Made by a program: the position numbers and the translations under genes. DNA of 10,781 bases from Gemmatimonas sp. UBA2094. GTDB lineage: Bacteria > Gemmatimonadota > Gemmatimonadetes > Gemmatimonadales > Gemmatimonadaceae. Position 1 is the stretch's first letter, and each line of letters starts with the position of its first letter. The notes under the pieces were generated by a model. It was not told the origin of the DNA, did not search any database, and saw nothing but the letters and a program-made list of their open reading frames with translations. The stretch lies in NCBI GenBank assembly GCA_002331565.1, contig DCZC01000098.1, positions 15,188 to 25,968 of the forward strand, read 5' to 3'. Below, in pieces: positions 1 to 7,172 of the stretch.

Positions 1-683
1 CCCACGAAATCAAGAATCCGCTCACACCGATCCGACTTGGCGTGCAGCACCTGCGTCGCGCGTATCGCGACAGACGCGGAGATTTTGGCGAGATCCTCGA
101 TCGCAACGTGAGTCGCGTGCTGGAGGAGATCGATCATCTCGACGAGATCGCCCGGGCGTTCAGCCGGTACGGTACGGCCCCTTCCGAGCGCGCTCCGGGC
201 GTGCCGGTGAACGTGGCCGCGGTGGTCCACGATGTGGTTGCGCTCGAGAAGCTCGGCGATCACGCCGAGCCGAGGCAGCGTGTGCGCTGGGAGGTGGTGG
301 CGCCCGACGATGCGTCGATGTTCGCACTGGCGCAGCGGGACGAGCTGCGCGAGGTGCTCATCAACGTGCTCGAGAACGCGCGGTTGGCAGGGGCCACCGC
401 GGTCGCCGTGGCGCTGCGGCCGAGCGAAACGGCCGTGGTCATCGACGTCGCCGACAACGGGAGTGGTATCGCCCCGGACGTGCTGCCGCACGTGTTCGAA
501 CCACACTTCTCGACCCGCACCAGTGGAAGCGGGCTCGGTCTCGCGATCAGTCGACGACTCATCGAAGGATGGGGCGGTACCATCGGGGTGACGAGCGCAC
601 CGGGGCAGGGGACGGTGGTGCACATCACCCTCGTGCGCACGGCGGGCGTGTCGGAGGACGCAGCCGAGGCCGGGCGGCGTTAA
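1..683 (+). CDS. Sensor histidine kinase, NtrY-like, C-terminal part (5' end outside window)
   Basis: Partial gene read in the frame starting at base 3, giving 226 visible residues. The first visible residue is the phosphoacceptor His of a textbook H-box, HEIKNPLTPIRLG. This wording, followed by the LRRAY stretch, is typical of NtrY-type kinases. A HisKA helical hairpin follows (about 1-55), then a HATPase_c domain (about 65-215) with an N-box around NVLENA (121-126), a G1 box DNGSG (151-155), the F-box FEPHFS, and a G2 box GSGLGLAI (175-182). All the parts needed for ATP binding and autophosphorylation are present. The sensory and membrane part lies upstream of the window, so the signal is unknown, and no response regulator is visible. 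The GTG at 42 is not the start, because the frame is open through the H-box to the window edge. The stop lies 8 bases before the next gene, which suggests one transcript. Family call is secure; the NtrY assignment is inference from the H-box wording. Confidence 0.93.
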   Translation, partial: HEIKNPLTPIRLGVQHLRRAYRDRRGDFGEILDRNVSRVLEEIDHLDEIARAFSRYGTAPSERAPGVPVNVAAVVHDVVALEKLGDHAEPRQRVRWEVVAPDDASMFALAQRDELREVLINVLENARLAGATAVAVALRPSETAVVIDVADNGSGIAPDVLPHVFEPHFSTRTSGSGLGLAISRRLIEGWGGTIGVTSAPGQGTVVHITLVRTAGVSEDAAEAGRR

Positions 684-691
684 ACTGGGGT

Positions 692-2476
692 ATGGCAGAA
701 TCGACTCCGACCACGGACCAGACGCTCACGGCATCGCCACCGCCGCATCTCGAGAATTGGCAGCTGCCGCCGGGCTGGTCGTGGGGGGACGAAGCCATCC
801 GTCGCGAACATCGCCATTATCAGGAAGTGGTGGATGCGCTCGGCCGCTCGCTGTCGCTCGTCAGCATTCCGGAGCGGGCATACGCCGACTGGTTGCGCTA
901 CGAGGCCCGGGCTCTCGCGCACCGGAACCACCCGTCGATTCCCACCACGTACCACTACTGGGCATCGTACGAGGAGAGCCGGCGCGGGCCTGGTTACCTG
1001 CGCCGCTGGATCAGCGGCGAAACCGTGCATTCGCGGGTGTCGCGTCTTGGTCCCGAATCCATTCAGGTGGGCTTTCAGGTCCTGCGCGAGGCGGGAAGCA
1101 CGCTGGCCTATCTGCACGACACCGCGGCGGCCCACGGGGCGGTGTCGGCGAGTACCGTGTGGCTCACGCCGGGGGGCCGGCTGTGGTTGCTGGGGTGGGA
1201 GTGGGTGCTGCCGAAGGAGTACCTGCCCGCGGGGCTCACGCCCGATCCGCGCTTCACGCCTTGGGCACCTGAGTGGCATACGACCGGGTGGAAGCCCACG
1301 GCGGCCTCGGATCAGTGGCAACTCGCGGCGATCCTGTTCTTCATGCTGACCGGCGAAACGCCACCGGAGCGTGATGTGCCGCCGCTGCAATTGCTGCGCA
1401 GCGACTGTCCACAGGCCTTGGCCGTGGTGCTGGAGCGCGCGCTCTCGGTGGACCCCGGGGATCGTTTCCCGAGCATTGCGACGATGCTGCGCGAGCTCGA
1501 TCGCAACGTGTCCGTGCGGTCCACGCTCATCGCGCCCGAGGGCGACGAACTGCCTGGGACGCTCGACAGTGCCGAAGGACGGTTGCGTTGGGCCACTTCC
1601 GACGACTACGAGATTCTCGCCCCGCTCGGTACGGGGCAGTTCGGCAGCGTGTGGCGCGCGCGGGACCTGTCGCTCTCGCGGGAAGTGGCGATCAAGGTGC
1701 TGCATCCGCACATCGCCAGGGACGACGTGGCCGTGTCGCGTTTCCGGCGCGAGGCGCGAATGGCCGCGCAGCTGGCGCATGCGGCCATCGTGCCGATCTA
1801 CGACAGCGACGGTCGCGGGGGTGTCGTGTGGTACACCATGGAGCTCGCCGAAGGCGGCTCGGTGGCCAACCTCGTGGCGCGCAGTGGGATACGCCCGTTC
1901 GAGGAGATCGCGCCGCAGGTGGATGAAGTACTGGAGGCGCTGCACGTTGCCCATAGCAGCGCCATCATCCATCGCGATCTCAAGCCCGAGAACATCCTCA
2001 TCGACCGGTATCGCCGTTGGCGCATCGGCGACTTCGGCATTGCGTACGCCCTGGGCGACGAGAAGGCGGGGACGTCGGGGACGCCGGCGTTCGCCGCCCC
2101 AGAGCAGTTGCTTGGCGAGGCACAGGGACCTTCCACCGATCTCTATGCCTTGGCCAGCATCGTGTATTTCGTGTTGACCGGACGCCCGCCCTTCGGTGAC
2201 GGGCCGGCCGAGTTCATTCTTGCCCGGCAGCTCTCGGATGCCTTGCCAGAGCAACTGCTGCGGGACGGCTTTCCCGAGGAACTCGGGTCGTGGATCGCCC
2301 GCGGCCTCGCACAGCGGGTCGAAGACCGGTTCGCCGATGCGCAGGAAATGCGCGCGGCGTGGCGCCAAGTGGTAAGGGCGACACGCCGTGCCGAAGATCA
2401 GCGTCCTTGGTGGCGCCGCCTCATCGAGGGGATCACCGAGGAAGCGCCGGCGGATCCGGTTACGCCAGACTGGTAA
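692..2476 (+). CDS. Serine/threonine protein kinase with N-terminal pseudokinase domain
   Basis: 594-residue soluble protein with two kinase-fold domains. The C-terminal one (about 305-560) is complete: glycine loop GTGQFGSV (313-320), VAIK lysine K335, helix-C Glu E354, HRDLKPEN (427-434), DFG (447-449), APE (469-471), helix-F Asp D483 and Arg R546. It should be an active Hanks-type kinase. The N-terminal one (about 25-275) keeps only fold landmarks: APE at 192-194, SDQWQLA with D207, and DRF at 257-259. At the HRD position it reads HGA (148-150), at the DFG position LGW (167-169), and no VAIK lysine or glycine loop is visible, so it is probably a catalytically dead pseudokinase. There is no transmembrane helix and no PASTA or other extracellular domain. 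The frame stays open upstream to 569, inside the histidine kinase gene, but ATG 692 fits best: it lies just after that gene's stop, with only a weak GGGG upstream. Likely co-transcribed with the kinase before it. Substrates unknown. Confidence 0.93.
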   Translation: MAESTPTTDQTLTASPPPHLENWQLPPGWSWGDEAIRREHRHYQEVVDALGRSLSLVSIPERAYADWLRYEARALAHRNHPSIPTTYHYWASYEESRRGPGYLRRWISGETVHSRVSRLGPESIQVGFQVLREAGSTLAYLHDTAAAHGAVSASTVWLTPGGRLWLLGWEWVLPKEYLPAGLTPDPRFTPWAPEWHTTGWKPTAASDQWQLAAILFFMLTGETPPERDVPPLQLLRSDCPQALAVVLERALSVDPGDRFPSIATMLRELDRNVSVRSTLIAPEGDELPGTLDSAEGRLRWATSDDYEILAPLGTGQFGSVWRARDLSLSREVAIKVLHPHIARDDVAVSRFRREARMAAQLAHAAIVPIYDSDGRGGVVWYTMELAEGGSVANLVARSGIRPFEEIAPQVDEVLEALHVAHSSAIIHRDLKPENILIDRYRRWRIGDFGIAYALGDEKAGTSGTPAFAAPEQLLGEAQGPSTDLYALASIVYFVLTGRPPFGDGPAEFILARQLSDALPEQLLRDGFPEELGSWIARGLAQRVEDRFADAQEMRAAWRQVVRATRRAEDQRPWWRRLIEGITEEAPADPVTPDW

Positions 2477-2507
2477 TCCCGCGCTCCCAAAGACCGTTTA
2501 CGCCTCG

Positions 2508-4103
2508 TCAGTCGGCGCCGAGCAGCAGTCGCCGCTCGAGGGCCGTGTACCGCTCGTCGCCCCCTTTGTCGGGGGCGAGGAGTGACACCACGATACCGGT
2601 GAGGAACGAGAGCGGGATCGTGACCAGCGCCGGGTTCTTGAGCGGGAAGATGGCGCTGGCCTTGTGCAGCAGATCCACCTGCACGGCCGGCGACAGCGTG
2701 ATGAGCAGGAGGGTAGTCGTGGTGCCCACCACCATACTCGATGCGGCGCCGATCGTGCTGGTGCGGCGCCAGAACACGCTAAGCACGAGGGCCGGGAAGT
2801 TGGCGCTGGCGGCGATCGCGAAGGCCAATCCCACCATGAAGGCGACGTTCTGTCCCTTGAAGGCCACGCCGAGCGCGATGGCGACGAGGGCGAGGGCGAT
2901 GGTGGCGAGGCGCGCAACCTTGAGTTCCTCACCCGGCTTGGGGTGCCCTTTGCGCACGACGCTCGACCAGAGGTCGTGCGAGATGGCGGCGGCGCCGGAG
3001 AGCGCGAGCCCGGCGACGACGGCAAGGATGGTGGCGAAGGCCACGGCGGCGATGAAGCCCAGAAAGGGACGCCCGCCCAGCAACTCGGCGAGCATGGGCG
3101 CCGCCATGTTGCCACCGGCATCGATGCCTTTGATGACCGTGGGGCCCACGAGCACCATCGCGCCGAAACCGAGAATGAAGGTCATCAGGTAGAACAGGCC
3201 GATGAGCCCCGTGGCGATGAACACGGATTTGCGCGCGGCGACGGCGTCGGGCACCGTGTAGAAGCGCATGAGGATGTGCGGCAGCCCGGCGGTCCCGAAC
3301 ATCAGCGCGAGGCCGAGGGAGATGGCGTCGAGCGGGTTGGAAACCAGCTTGCCCGGCGCGAGGACGCCTGCGCCCTGCTGGGCGGCGGCCGCGGCGAAAA
3401 GCGCGCGCGGGTCGAAGCCAAATTTCGCGAGGACCATGAGCGCCAGCAGCGCCGCCCCCCCCAGCAGCAGCACCGCCTTCACGATTTGCACCCAGGTGGT
3501 GGCGAGCATGCCGCCGAAGAGCACGTACGCCATCATGGCGGCGCCCACGATCAGTACGGCCGTCTCGTACGGGATGCCGAAGAGCAGCCGGATGAGGCTC
3601 CCCGCGCCCACCATCTGGGCGATGAGATAGAAGGCGATGGTGGCCAGCGTACCGTAGGCGGCGCTGATGCGCACGGGCACTGGATTGAGCCGCGCCGCGA
3701 CCACGTCAGCGAAGGTGTAGCGCCCGAGGTTGCGCAGCGGTTCGGCGATGAGGAAGAGTACCACGGGCCAACCGACCAACCAGCCGGTGGAGTAGATGAG
3801 TCCATCGAACCCGCTGGTCGACACCAGGCCGGCGATACCGAGAAACGACGCGGCGCTCATGTAGTCGCCGGCCAGTGCGAAACCGTTCTGCCCCGCCGTC
3901 ACCGAGCGGCCGGCGGCATAGAAGTGCTCGGCGGTTTGTGTGCGGCGGGCCGCCCACCAGGTGATGCCGAGCGTGATGCAGATGAAGACGGCGAAGAAGC
4001 CGATGGCGACCGGATCGGGGGTGCCGAAGCTCGTGTTCACTGCCGGGGAGGCGGCCACGGTGGCCGGCGCGGCCGCCTGCAGCAGGAGGATCGATGCCGG
4101 CAT
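2508..4103 (-). CDS. actP: Cation/acetate symporter ActP (sodium:solute symporter family)
   Basis: 531-residue inner-membrane transporter of the SSS family with about 13 hydrophobic segments. It takes up acetate and related short carboxylates with a cation. Long blocks match E. coli ActP (549 residues) as I recall it: LAGDYMSAASFLGI (77-90), YLIAQMVGAGSL (159-170), YVLFGGMLATTWVQIVKAVL (193-212), FGTAGLPHILMRF (269-281), and AFATILAVVAGLALSG (355-370). The N-terminus carries an Ala-rich hydrophobic stretch before the first conserved helix, like the extra leader of ActP. The start is ATG at 4103, whose A is also the last base of the upstream DUF485 gene's TGA. The frame is open further upstream, but that part overlaps DUF485 and reads as Arg-rich nonsense. 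The one-base overlap implies translational coupling. Substrate assignment comes from the family; no acetyl-CoA synthetase gene is in view to confirm it. The gene ends 31 bases from the convergent kinase gene. Confidence 0.95.
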   Translation of the reverse strand: MPASILLLQAAAPATVAASPAVNTSFGTPDPVAIGFFAVFICITLGITWWAARRTQTAEHFYAAGRSVTAGQNGFALAGDYMSAASFLGIAGLVSTSGFDGLIYSTGWLVGWPVVLFLIAEPLRNLGRYTFADVVAARLNPVPVRISAAYGTLATIAFYLIAQMVGAGSLIRLLFGIPYETAVLIVGAAMMAYVLFGGMLATTWVQIVKAVLLLGGAALLALMVLAKFGFDPRALFAAAAAQQGAGVLAPGKLVSNPLDAISLGLALMFGTAGLPHILMRFYTVPDAVAARKSVFIATGLIGLFYLMTFILGFGAMVLVGPTVIKGIDAGGNMAAPMLAELLGGRPFLGFIAAVAFATILAVVAGLALSGAAAISHDLWSSVVRKGHPKPGEELKVARLATIALALVAIALGVAFKGQNVAFMVGLAFAIAASANFPALVLSVFWRRTSTIGAASSMVVGTTTTLLLITLSPAVQVDLLHKASAIFPLKNPALVTIPLSFLTGIVVSLLAPDKGGDERYTALERRLLLGAD

Positions 4104-4438
4104 CAGGCCCGCCCGTGGTCGGTGGGCTCGCCGTGCCCGTGGGCGGCCTTGAGTGCGGCCAGCGCGGGATCGTACACGCGGTTGGCCCACGAGATGTACA
4201 GCCACGTGAGCACCCACGCCGACACGATGACGCACGCGCCAAGCACGATGCCGATGGAGAGGCCGTCGCTCACGAGGGTGGCCAGGAATTGCGGCTGAAA
4301 TGCCACCAGGGCGATAAAGCCGAAGTAGACGAGCACCATGCCCGTCGTGAGCAGGGCGGCGATGCGCCAGCGCTGGGCGGCCACCACCCGGGTGGCCTGC
4401 AGGGCGTCGGAAATCGGAGAGCCGTGAACTGGTGTCAT
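4103..4438 (-). CDS. yjcH: DUF485 / YjcH-family small membrane protein
   Basis: 111-residue protein with two strongly hydrophobic helices (about 25-49 and 60-85). The second ends in the family pattern VLTWLYISWANRVYDP (76-91), in which an aromatic-rich helix end is followed by an ANR-x-x-DP motif. DUF485 proteins are usually about 100 residues and are encoded directly before actP, as here. Their molecular role is not settled; they are presumed to be partners of the symporter. The start is ATG 4438. I see no clear Shine-Dalgarno sequence. It is the first gene of a two-gene minus-strand unit whose promoter must lie in the 123-base divergent gap before the VKOR gene. The TGA shares one base with the actP ATG. 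The short His/Gly-rich tail after the second helix is hydrophilic and probably cytoplasmic. Confidence 0.9.
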   Translation of the reverse strand: MTPVHGSPISDALQATRVVAAQRWRIAALLTTGMVLVYFGFIALVAFQPQFLATLVSDGLSIGIVLGACVIVSAWVLTWLYISWANRVYDPALAALKAAHGHGEPTDHGRA

Positions 4439-4561
4439 AGCGCGCGAAGCTACGGCGCGGTGCGCTTATCCGCGAGCGTGCACCTGCCTAGCATTAAGTT
4501 GGCTTGTCCGTGACCGTGTCCGGATCTGGCATCGCTGCCCCGTCTTCCCGTCGAGCGTTCC
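4439..4561. other. Divergent intergenic region between yjcH-actP and the VKOR gene
   Basis: This 123-base gap must hold the promoters for the yjcH-actP unit (leftward) and the VKOR gene (rightward). The only candidate I see for the rightward promoter is weak: TTGTCC at 4504 and TGGCAT at 4527 with a 17-base spacer. The part nearest yjcH is rich in GCGC but forms no convincing long hairpin. No riboswitch or operator is recognised. Confidence 0.4.
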
Positions 4562-4993
4562 GTGAGTCTTCGCAAGTTCATTGCCGTTCTCGCCCTGCTG
4601 AATGCCCTCGTGGCCACCTATCTCCACTTGTGGAAGATCGGGCTGGCCGGGTCGCTCGCGTGCGGCGGCGGACACGGCTGCGAATACATCCAGGGCAGCC
4701 AGTACGGGTGGTTCCTCGGCGTGGACGTGGCGCTCATCGGCGCCGTGGGCTACGCCGTGGTCTCCGTTGTCGCCACCATCGGCGCCCTCGAGCCGTTCGA
4801 AGATGCGGTGTGGCCGGCCCGTGTGCTGCAACTGCTGATCTTCGCCGCATTCTTCTTCACGCTGCGGCTCAAGTACGCCGAGTTCGTGATTCTGAAGGGC
4901 TTCTGCCCGTGGTGCGCGATTTCGGCCGTGTCGATCACCGCGATGACGGTCGTGATGGTAATCGAAGGGAAGCGGGTGGGGCGGGTGAGCTGA
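4562..4993 (+). CDS. Vitamin K epoxide reductase (VKOR) family thiol oxidase
   Basis: 143-residue membrane protein with four hydrophobic segments (about 5-25, 50-72, 86-102, 115-135). It has the two VKOR cysteine pairs: a loop pair C34 and C40 and the helix-borne CPWC (C115, C118), which faces the quinone. S46 and the stretch GWFLGVDVALIGAVGY (49-64) match the conserved part after the loop cysteines. Bacterial VKORs re-oxidise a DsbA/Trx-like partner and pass the electrons to a membrane quinone, replacing DsbB. Here the partner domain is not fused but may be the Trx-fold protein encoded convergently 33 bases downstream. The start is GTG 4562: it is the only one that leaves room for the first helix, and it has no good Shine-Dalgarno. 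The length fits a single-domain VKOR. MauE/DoxX-type small membrane proteins are the alternative, but the spacing of the two Cys pairs favours VKOR. Confidence 0.88.
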   Translation: MSLRKFIAVLALLNALVATYLHLWKIGLAGSLACGGGHGCEYIQGSQYGWFLGVDVALIGAVGYAVVSVVATIGALEPFEDAVWPARVLQLLIFAAFFFTLRLKYAEFVILKGFCPWCAISAVSITAMTVVMVIEGKRVGRVS

Positions 4994-5026
4994 GAAAGGA
5001 GTCGTCGGTCTTCGGTGCTCGGACGC

Positions 5027-5557
5027 TTACGGCACATCCGCCTCCCGCACCATCACGGCGAACAGGCGAGCGAGTTCCGGTTGGACGGGATAGCCGGGAA
5101 TGGTGTGCACCACGCGGCCGTTGCGATCGAAGGCGATGAACGTGGGCGTGCCGGGATACGTGAACAGTCGCTCGGCTTCTTCGCGGGTGCCGGCGGGACC
5201 CACGAAACGGGCACCGTGAAGCTTCTCCCGCTCCAGCATAGGCACGCCGTCGGCCGCGCCTTCGAGCGTGAACAGCGTGAGTCCCGGAATCGGCCGACCG
5301 TTGGCCATGCGGCCGAAGTCGGCGAGCGCCTTCTTGCACCACGGACACGTACGCGAGCTCACCATGACCACGGTGGGCTGTCCCTTGGGCACGAGCGCGA
5401 CGCGCTGTCCGCCGAGATCGCGCACCAGGGCGGTGGCGAGCCGGTCCGGCGCACTGCGCGCGTAGACTCGCCCGCCCACGAGTGCGGCGCAGGCGAAGGC
5501 CACGACGAGCAGCACGATCGTGCTGAGACTGACGGTTCCGGAGCGGTGACGCGTCAC
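5027..5557 (-). CDS. Membrane-anchored thioredoxin-fold thiol-disulfide protein
   Basis: 176 residues from GTG 5557. A short basic N-terminus (MTRHRSG) and one hydrophobic helix (about 9-29) form an uncleaved anchor or signal, which places the rest in the periplasm. The Trx-like domain follows: a strand PTVVMVSS, then active site CPWC (C71, C74) followed by KKAL, and a cis-proline loop GTPTFIAF (136-143, P138). The insert between them suits a DsbA/DsbE/TlpA-like oxidoreductase better than a plain thioredoxin. It probably oxidises or isomerises exported proteins. Head-to-head with ubiE/menG (31 bases) and tail-to-tail with VKOR, its likely redox partner. The frame is open upstream to 5701, but that part overlaps ubiE and is low-complexity Ser-rich, so I reject it. 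No Shine-Dalgarno decides the GTG. Whether it works in the oxidising or reducing direction cannot be told from sequence. Confidence 0.87.
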   Translation of the reverse strand: MTRHRSGTVSLSTIVLLVVAFACAALVGGRVYARSAPDRLATALVRDLGGQRVALVPKGQPTVVMVSSRTCPWCKKALADFGRMANGRPIPGLTLFTLEGAADGVPMLEREKLHGARFVGPAGTREEAERLFTYPGTPTFIAFDRNGRVVHTIPGYPVQPELARLFAVMVREADVP

Positions 5558-5588
5558 GACGGGGAGATCACGGGTTACACTTCCTGAG

Positions 5589-6380
5589 ATGGCTGAATAT
5601 ACCCCCACCCCGGAAGCGGTGCTCCGCACGCTCGACGTGGACGAGCATCTGGCAGACCCGTCGATCAAACAGGCGTTCGTGACGCCGATGTTCGACATCA
5701 TCGCGCCGCGCTACGACCGCTTTACGCGCTGGTTTTCCTTCGGCATGGATGCTGCGTGGAAGCGGCAGGCGATGGACGCGGTGCGCGAGGCAATGGGCCG
5801 CAGCCGGCCGGTGGAGCGCGCGCTCGATCTTGCCACTGGAACCGGCGACTTCGCCGTGGCGCTCGCGAGGCTGTGGGAAGGCGTGCAGGTAGATGCACTC
5901 GATGCATCGCCGCGCATGATCGAGCAGGCACGGCAGCGGCTTTCGGGGCGCGACGCCGACGTTGCGACGTTCGTGACGCCGATGATCGGCGACATGATGA
6001 CGCTGCCACAGGCCGACGCGACGGTAGACGTGATCACTGCGAGTTACGCGGTGCGCAACGTACCCGATGCGCGCGGCGCCGTGCGCGAGATGGCGCGCGT
6101 AATGCGCGCGGGTGGCGTGCTCGTGACGCTCGACTTCTACAAGCCGGGCTTCGCGCCGTGGCGGGCAGTGTTCCTGGGTTATCTGCAGGTGGCCGGCGAC
6201 CTGGTGGGGTACGCTTGGCATCGCGACCCAGTGGTGTACGGCTACATCGCTCGCAGCATTGCCCACTTCATGACCGAGGCGGAGTTCAGCGCGCTGCTGC
6301 ACGACGAAGGATTCGACGTGGTGAGCGTGCAGCGCCATCTGTTCGGCGGGGTGGCGAGGCACGTGGCGCGGCGGCGTTAG
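5589..6380 (+). CDS. ubiE: Demethylmenaquinone/ubiquinone C-methyltransferase UbiE/MenG
   Basis: 263-residue class I SAM-dependent methyltransferase that methylates the quinone ring late in menaquinone (MenG) and, where present, ubiquinone synthesis. Family signatures are visible in order: MFDIIAPRYDRFTRWFSFGMD (split at 34-43 and 44-54) near the N-terminus, SAM motif I DLATGTGDF (80-88), an acidic motif II region around VDALDASPRMI (101-111), SYAVRNVPD (152-160, the usual x-G-x-R-N), and the post-motif MRAGGVLVTLDFYKP (172-186). Length is close to the usual 230-260 residues, with an N-terminal extension of about 25 residues. Start ATG 5589 has no strong Shine-Dalgarno sequence. The divergent Trx gene begins 31 bases away, so the two promoters must overlap or lie inside the genes. 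Which quinone is made cannot be read from this gene alone; menaquinone would be my expectation. Confidence 0.94.
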   Translation: MAEYTPTPEAVLRTLDVDEHLADPSIKQAFVTPMFDIIAPRYDRFTRWFSFGMDAAWKRQAMDAVREAMGRSRPVERALDLATGTGDFAVALARLWEGVQVDALDASPRMIEQARQRLSGRDADVATFVTPMIGDMMTLPQADATVDVITASYAVRNVPDARGAVREMARVMRAGGVLVTLDFYKPGFAPWRAVFLGYLQVAGDLVGYAWHRDPVVYGYIARSIAHFMTEAEFSALLHDEGFDVVSVQRHLFGGVARHVARRR

Positions 6381-6423
6381 GGCGTGGTTGAACGCGCTTA
6401 CCCCCGCCGTTACCCCCGCGCCG
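6381..6423. repeat. Short convergent gap with a two-copy TTACCCCCGC repeat
   Basis: The 43-base gap between the convergent ubiE and phosphopantetheinyl transferase genes contains TTACCCCCGC twice, at 6398-6407 and 6410-6419, a 12-base period. I see no T-run or long hairpin that would make it a standard terminator. It may be a chance slippage product. Confidence 0.45.
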
Positions 6424-7161
6424 TCACCGATGACTCCCCGCCCACGCCACGATCCACCTCTCCTCGAGCGCCCACCCCGCCTCAATGCGCACCTCGGCCA
6501 CGGATGTCTCCGGCAGGTGCAGCGTCACACGCGGGCGTTCGTCGGTGAACTCGAGTTCCACTTCCGTGAAGCCTACGTAGCGTTCCACATACGGATCGAT
6601 GGCCTTGTACACCGCCTCCTTGAGGGCGAAGTGCAGTAGTATGCGCTCTCGCCCCTCGATGGTGTCTTCGCCCCACTGCTGCACGTACGCGAACTCACGC
6701 GCGGTGAGGATCTTCCGGGCAATCGACCGCGAATGCAGGTCGCGCTCGACCGGCCGTCTCTCGAGATCGATACCTACGTGCTGCAATGACGTACCGCGCG
6801 GTGCGACGGCTGCCATCGCCAGCGTGTCCTTGTGCGTCACCGACCCGGCGACATGCGAAGGGAGCTGCGGGGCGCCGCGCGCGGTCCGCAGGATGGCGAA
6901 GTCGCGGTACGAGTCGCCATCGCCGCGATCGGGCAACTGACCGAGCGCCGAGCGCAGCGCTTCGCGCCCCGCCACGAAGGTCGCGCGACGGGCCATCGGC
7001 AACCGCCGCGCGAAGTCGGCTTCCGCCGCGTGCAGGGTACCGGCGGCGACTGCGGCGTGGAGCGCATTGTCCCAGGCAAGCTCGGGCCACTCTCGAACGG
7101 CGGCGCGGGTGACCACGGCGGAAGGGTGAAGCATTATCAAAAGTACGGTGGCCCGGTGCAT
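6424..7161 (-). CDS. 4'-phosphopantetheinyl transferase (Sfp/EntD-like)
   Basis: 245 residues. The enzyme moves the 4'-phosphopantetheine arm from coenzyme A to a serine of a carrier protein. Motifs in order: an N-terminal RRATFVAGREALRSAL (58-73), GSVTHKD (106-112), the metal-binding GIDLE (130-134, D132 and E134), and FALKEAVYKA (178-187), with K181 and E182 the conserved catalytic Lys/Glu pair. The two-lobe length of about 230-250 residues identifies an Sfp/EntD type rather than the short AcpS type. No polyketide, peptide-synthetase or carrier gene is in the window, so its target is unknown; it might serve siderophore, secondary or fatty-acid pathways elsewhere. Start ATG 7161 leaves only 11 bases to the divergent MFS start. 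An in-frame ATG at 7134 (MLHPS) would drop nine residues, keep all motifs and leave more promoter room, so it is a real alternative. Confidence 0.92.
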   Translation of the reverse strand: MHRATVLLIMLHPSAVVTRAAVREWPELAWDNALHAAVAAGTLHAAEADFARRLPMARRATFVAGREALRSALGQLPDRGDGDSYRDFAILRTARGAPQLPSHVAGSVTHKDTLAMAAVAPRGTSLQHVGIDLERRPVERDLHSRSIARKILTAREFAYVQQWGEDTIEGRERILLHFALKEAVYKAIDPYVERYVGFTEVELEFTDERPRVTLHLPETSVAEVRIEAGWALEERWIVAWAGSHR

Positions 7162-7172
7162 TTGCGTGAGTC

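Noticed and set aside
680..2368. Long open frame of 562 codons on the minus strand, opposite the Ser/Thr kinase gene
   Set aside because: It reads as Arg/His/Pro-rich sequence with no domain or motif, and mirrors the kinase gene's codon pattern. High GC makes such antisense open frames common.
2664..4298. Plus-strand open frame of 544 codons opposite actP and yjcH
   Set aside because: Extremely rich in Glu, Gly, Arg and His, without any recognisable domain; it is the antisense shadow of a membrane-protein gene.
4504..4532. Possible sigma-70-type promoter (TTGTCC, 17 bases, TGGCAT) before the VKOR gene
   Set aside because: Only about half of the consensus positions match; not strong enough for a separate feature.
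4994..5026. Possible terminator between the convergent VKOR and Trx-fold genes
   Set aside because: The 33 bases contain no convincing stem-loop or T-run.
5568..6485. Minus-strand open frame opposite ubiE
   Set aside because: His/Arg-rich with no motifs, and the plus strand carries all the UbiE signatures.
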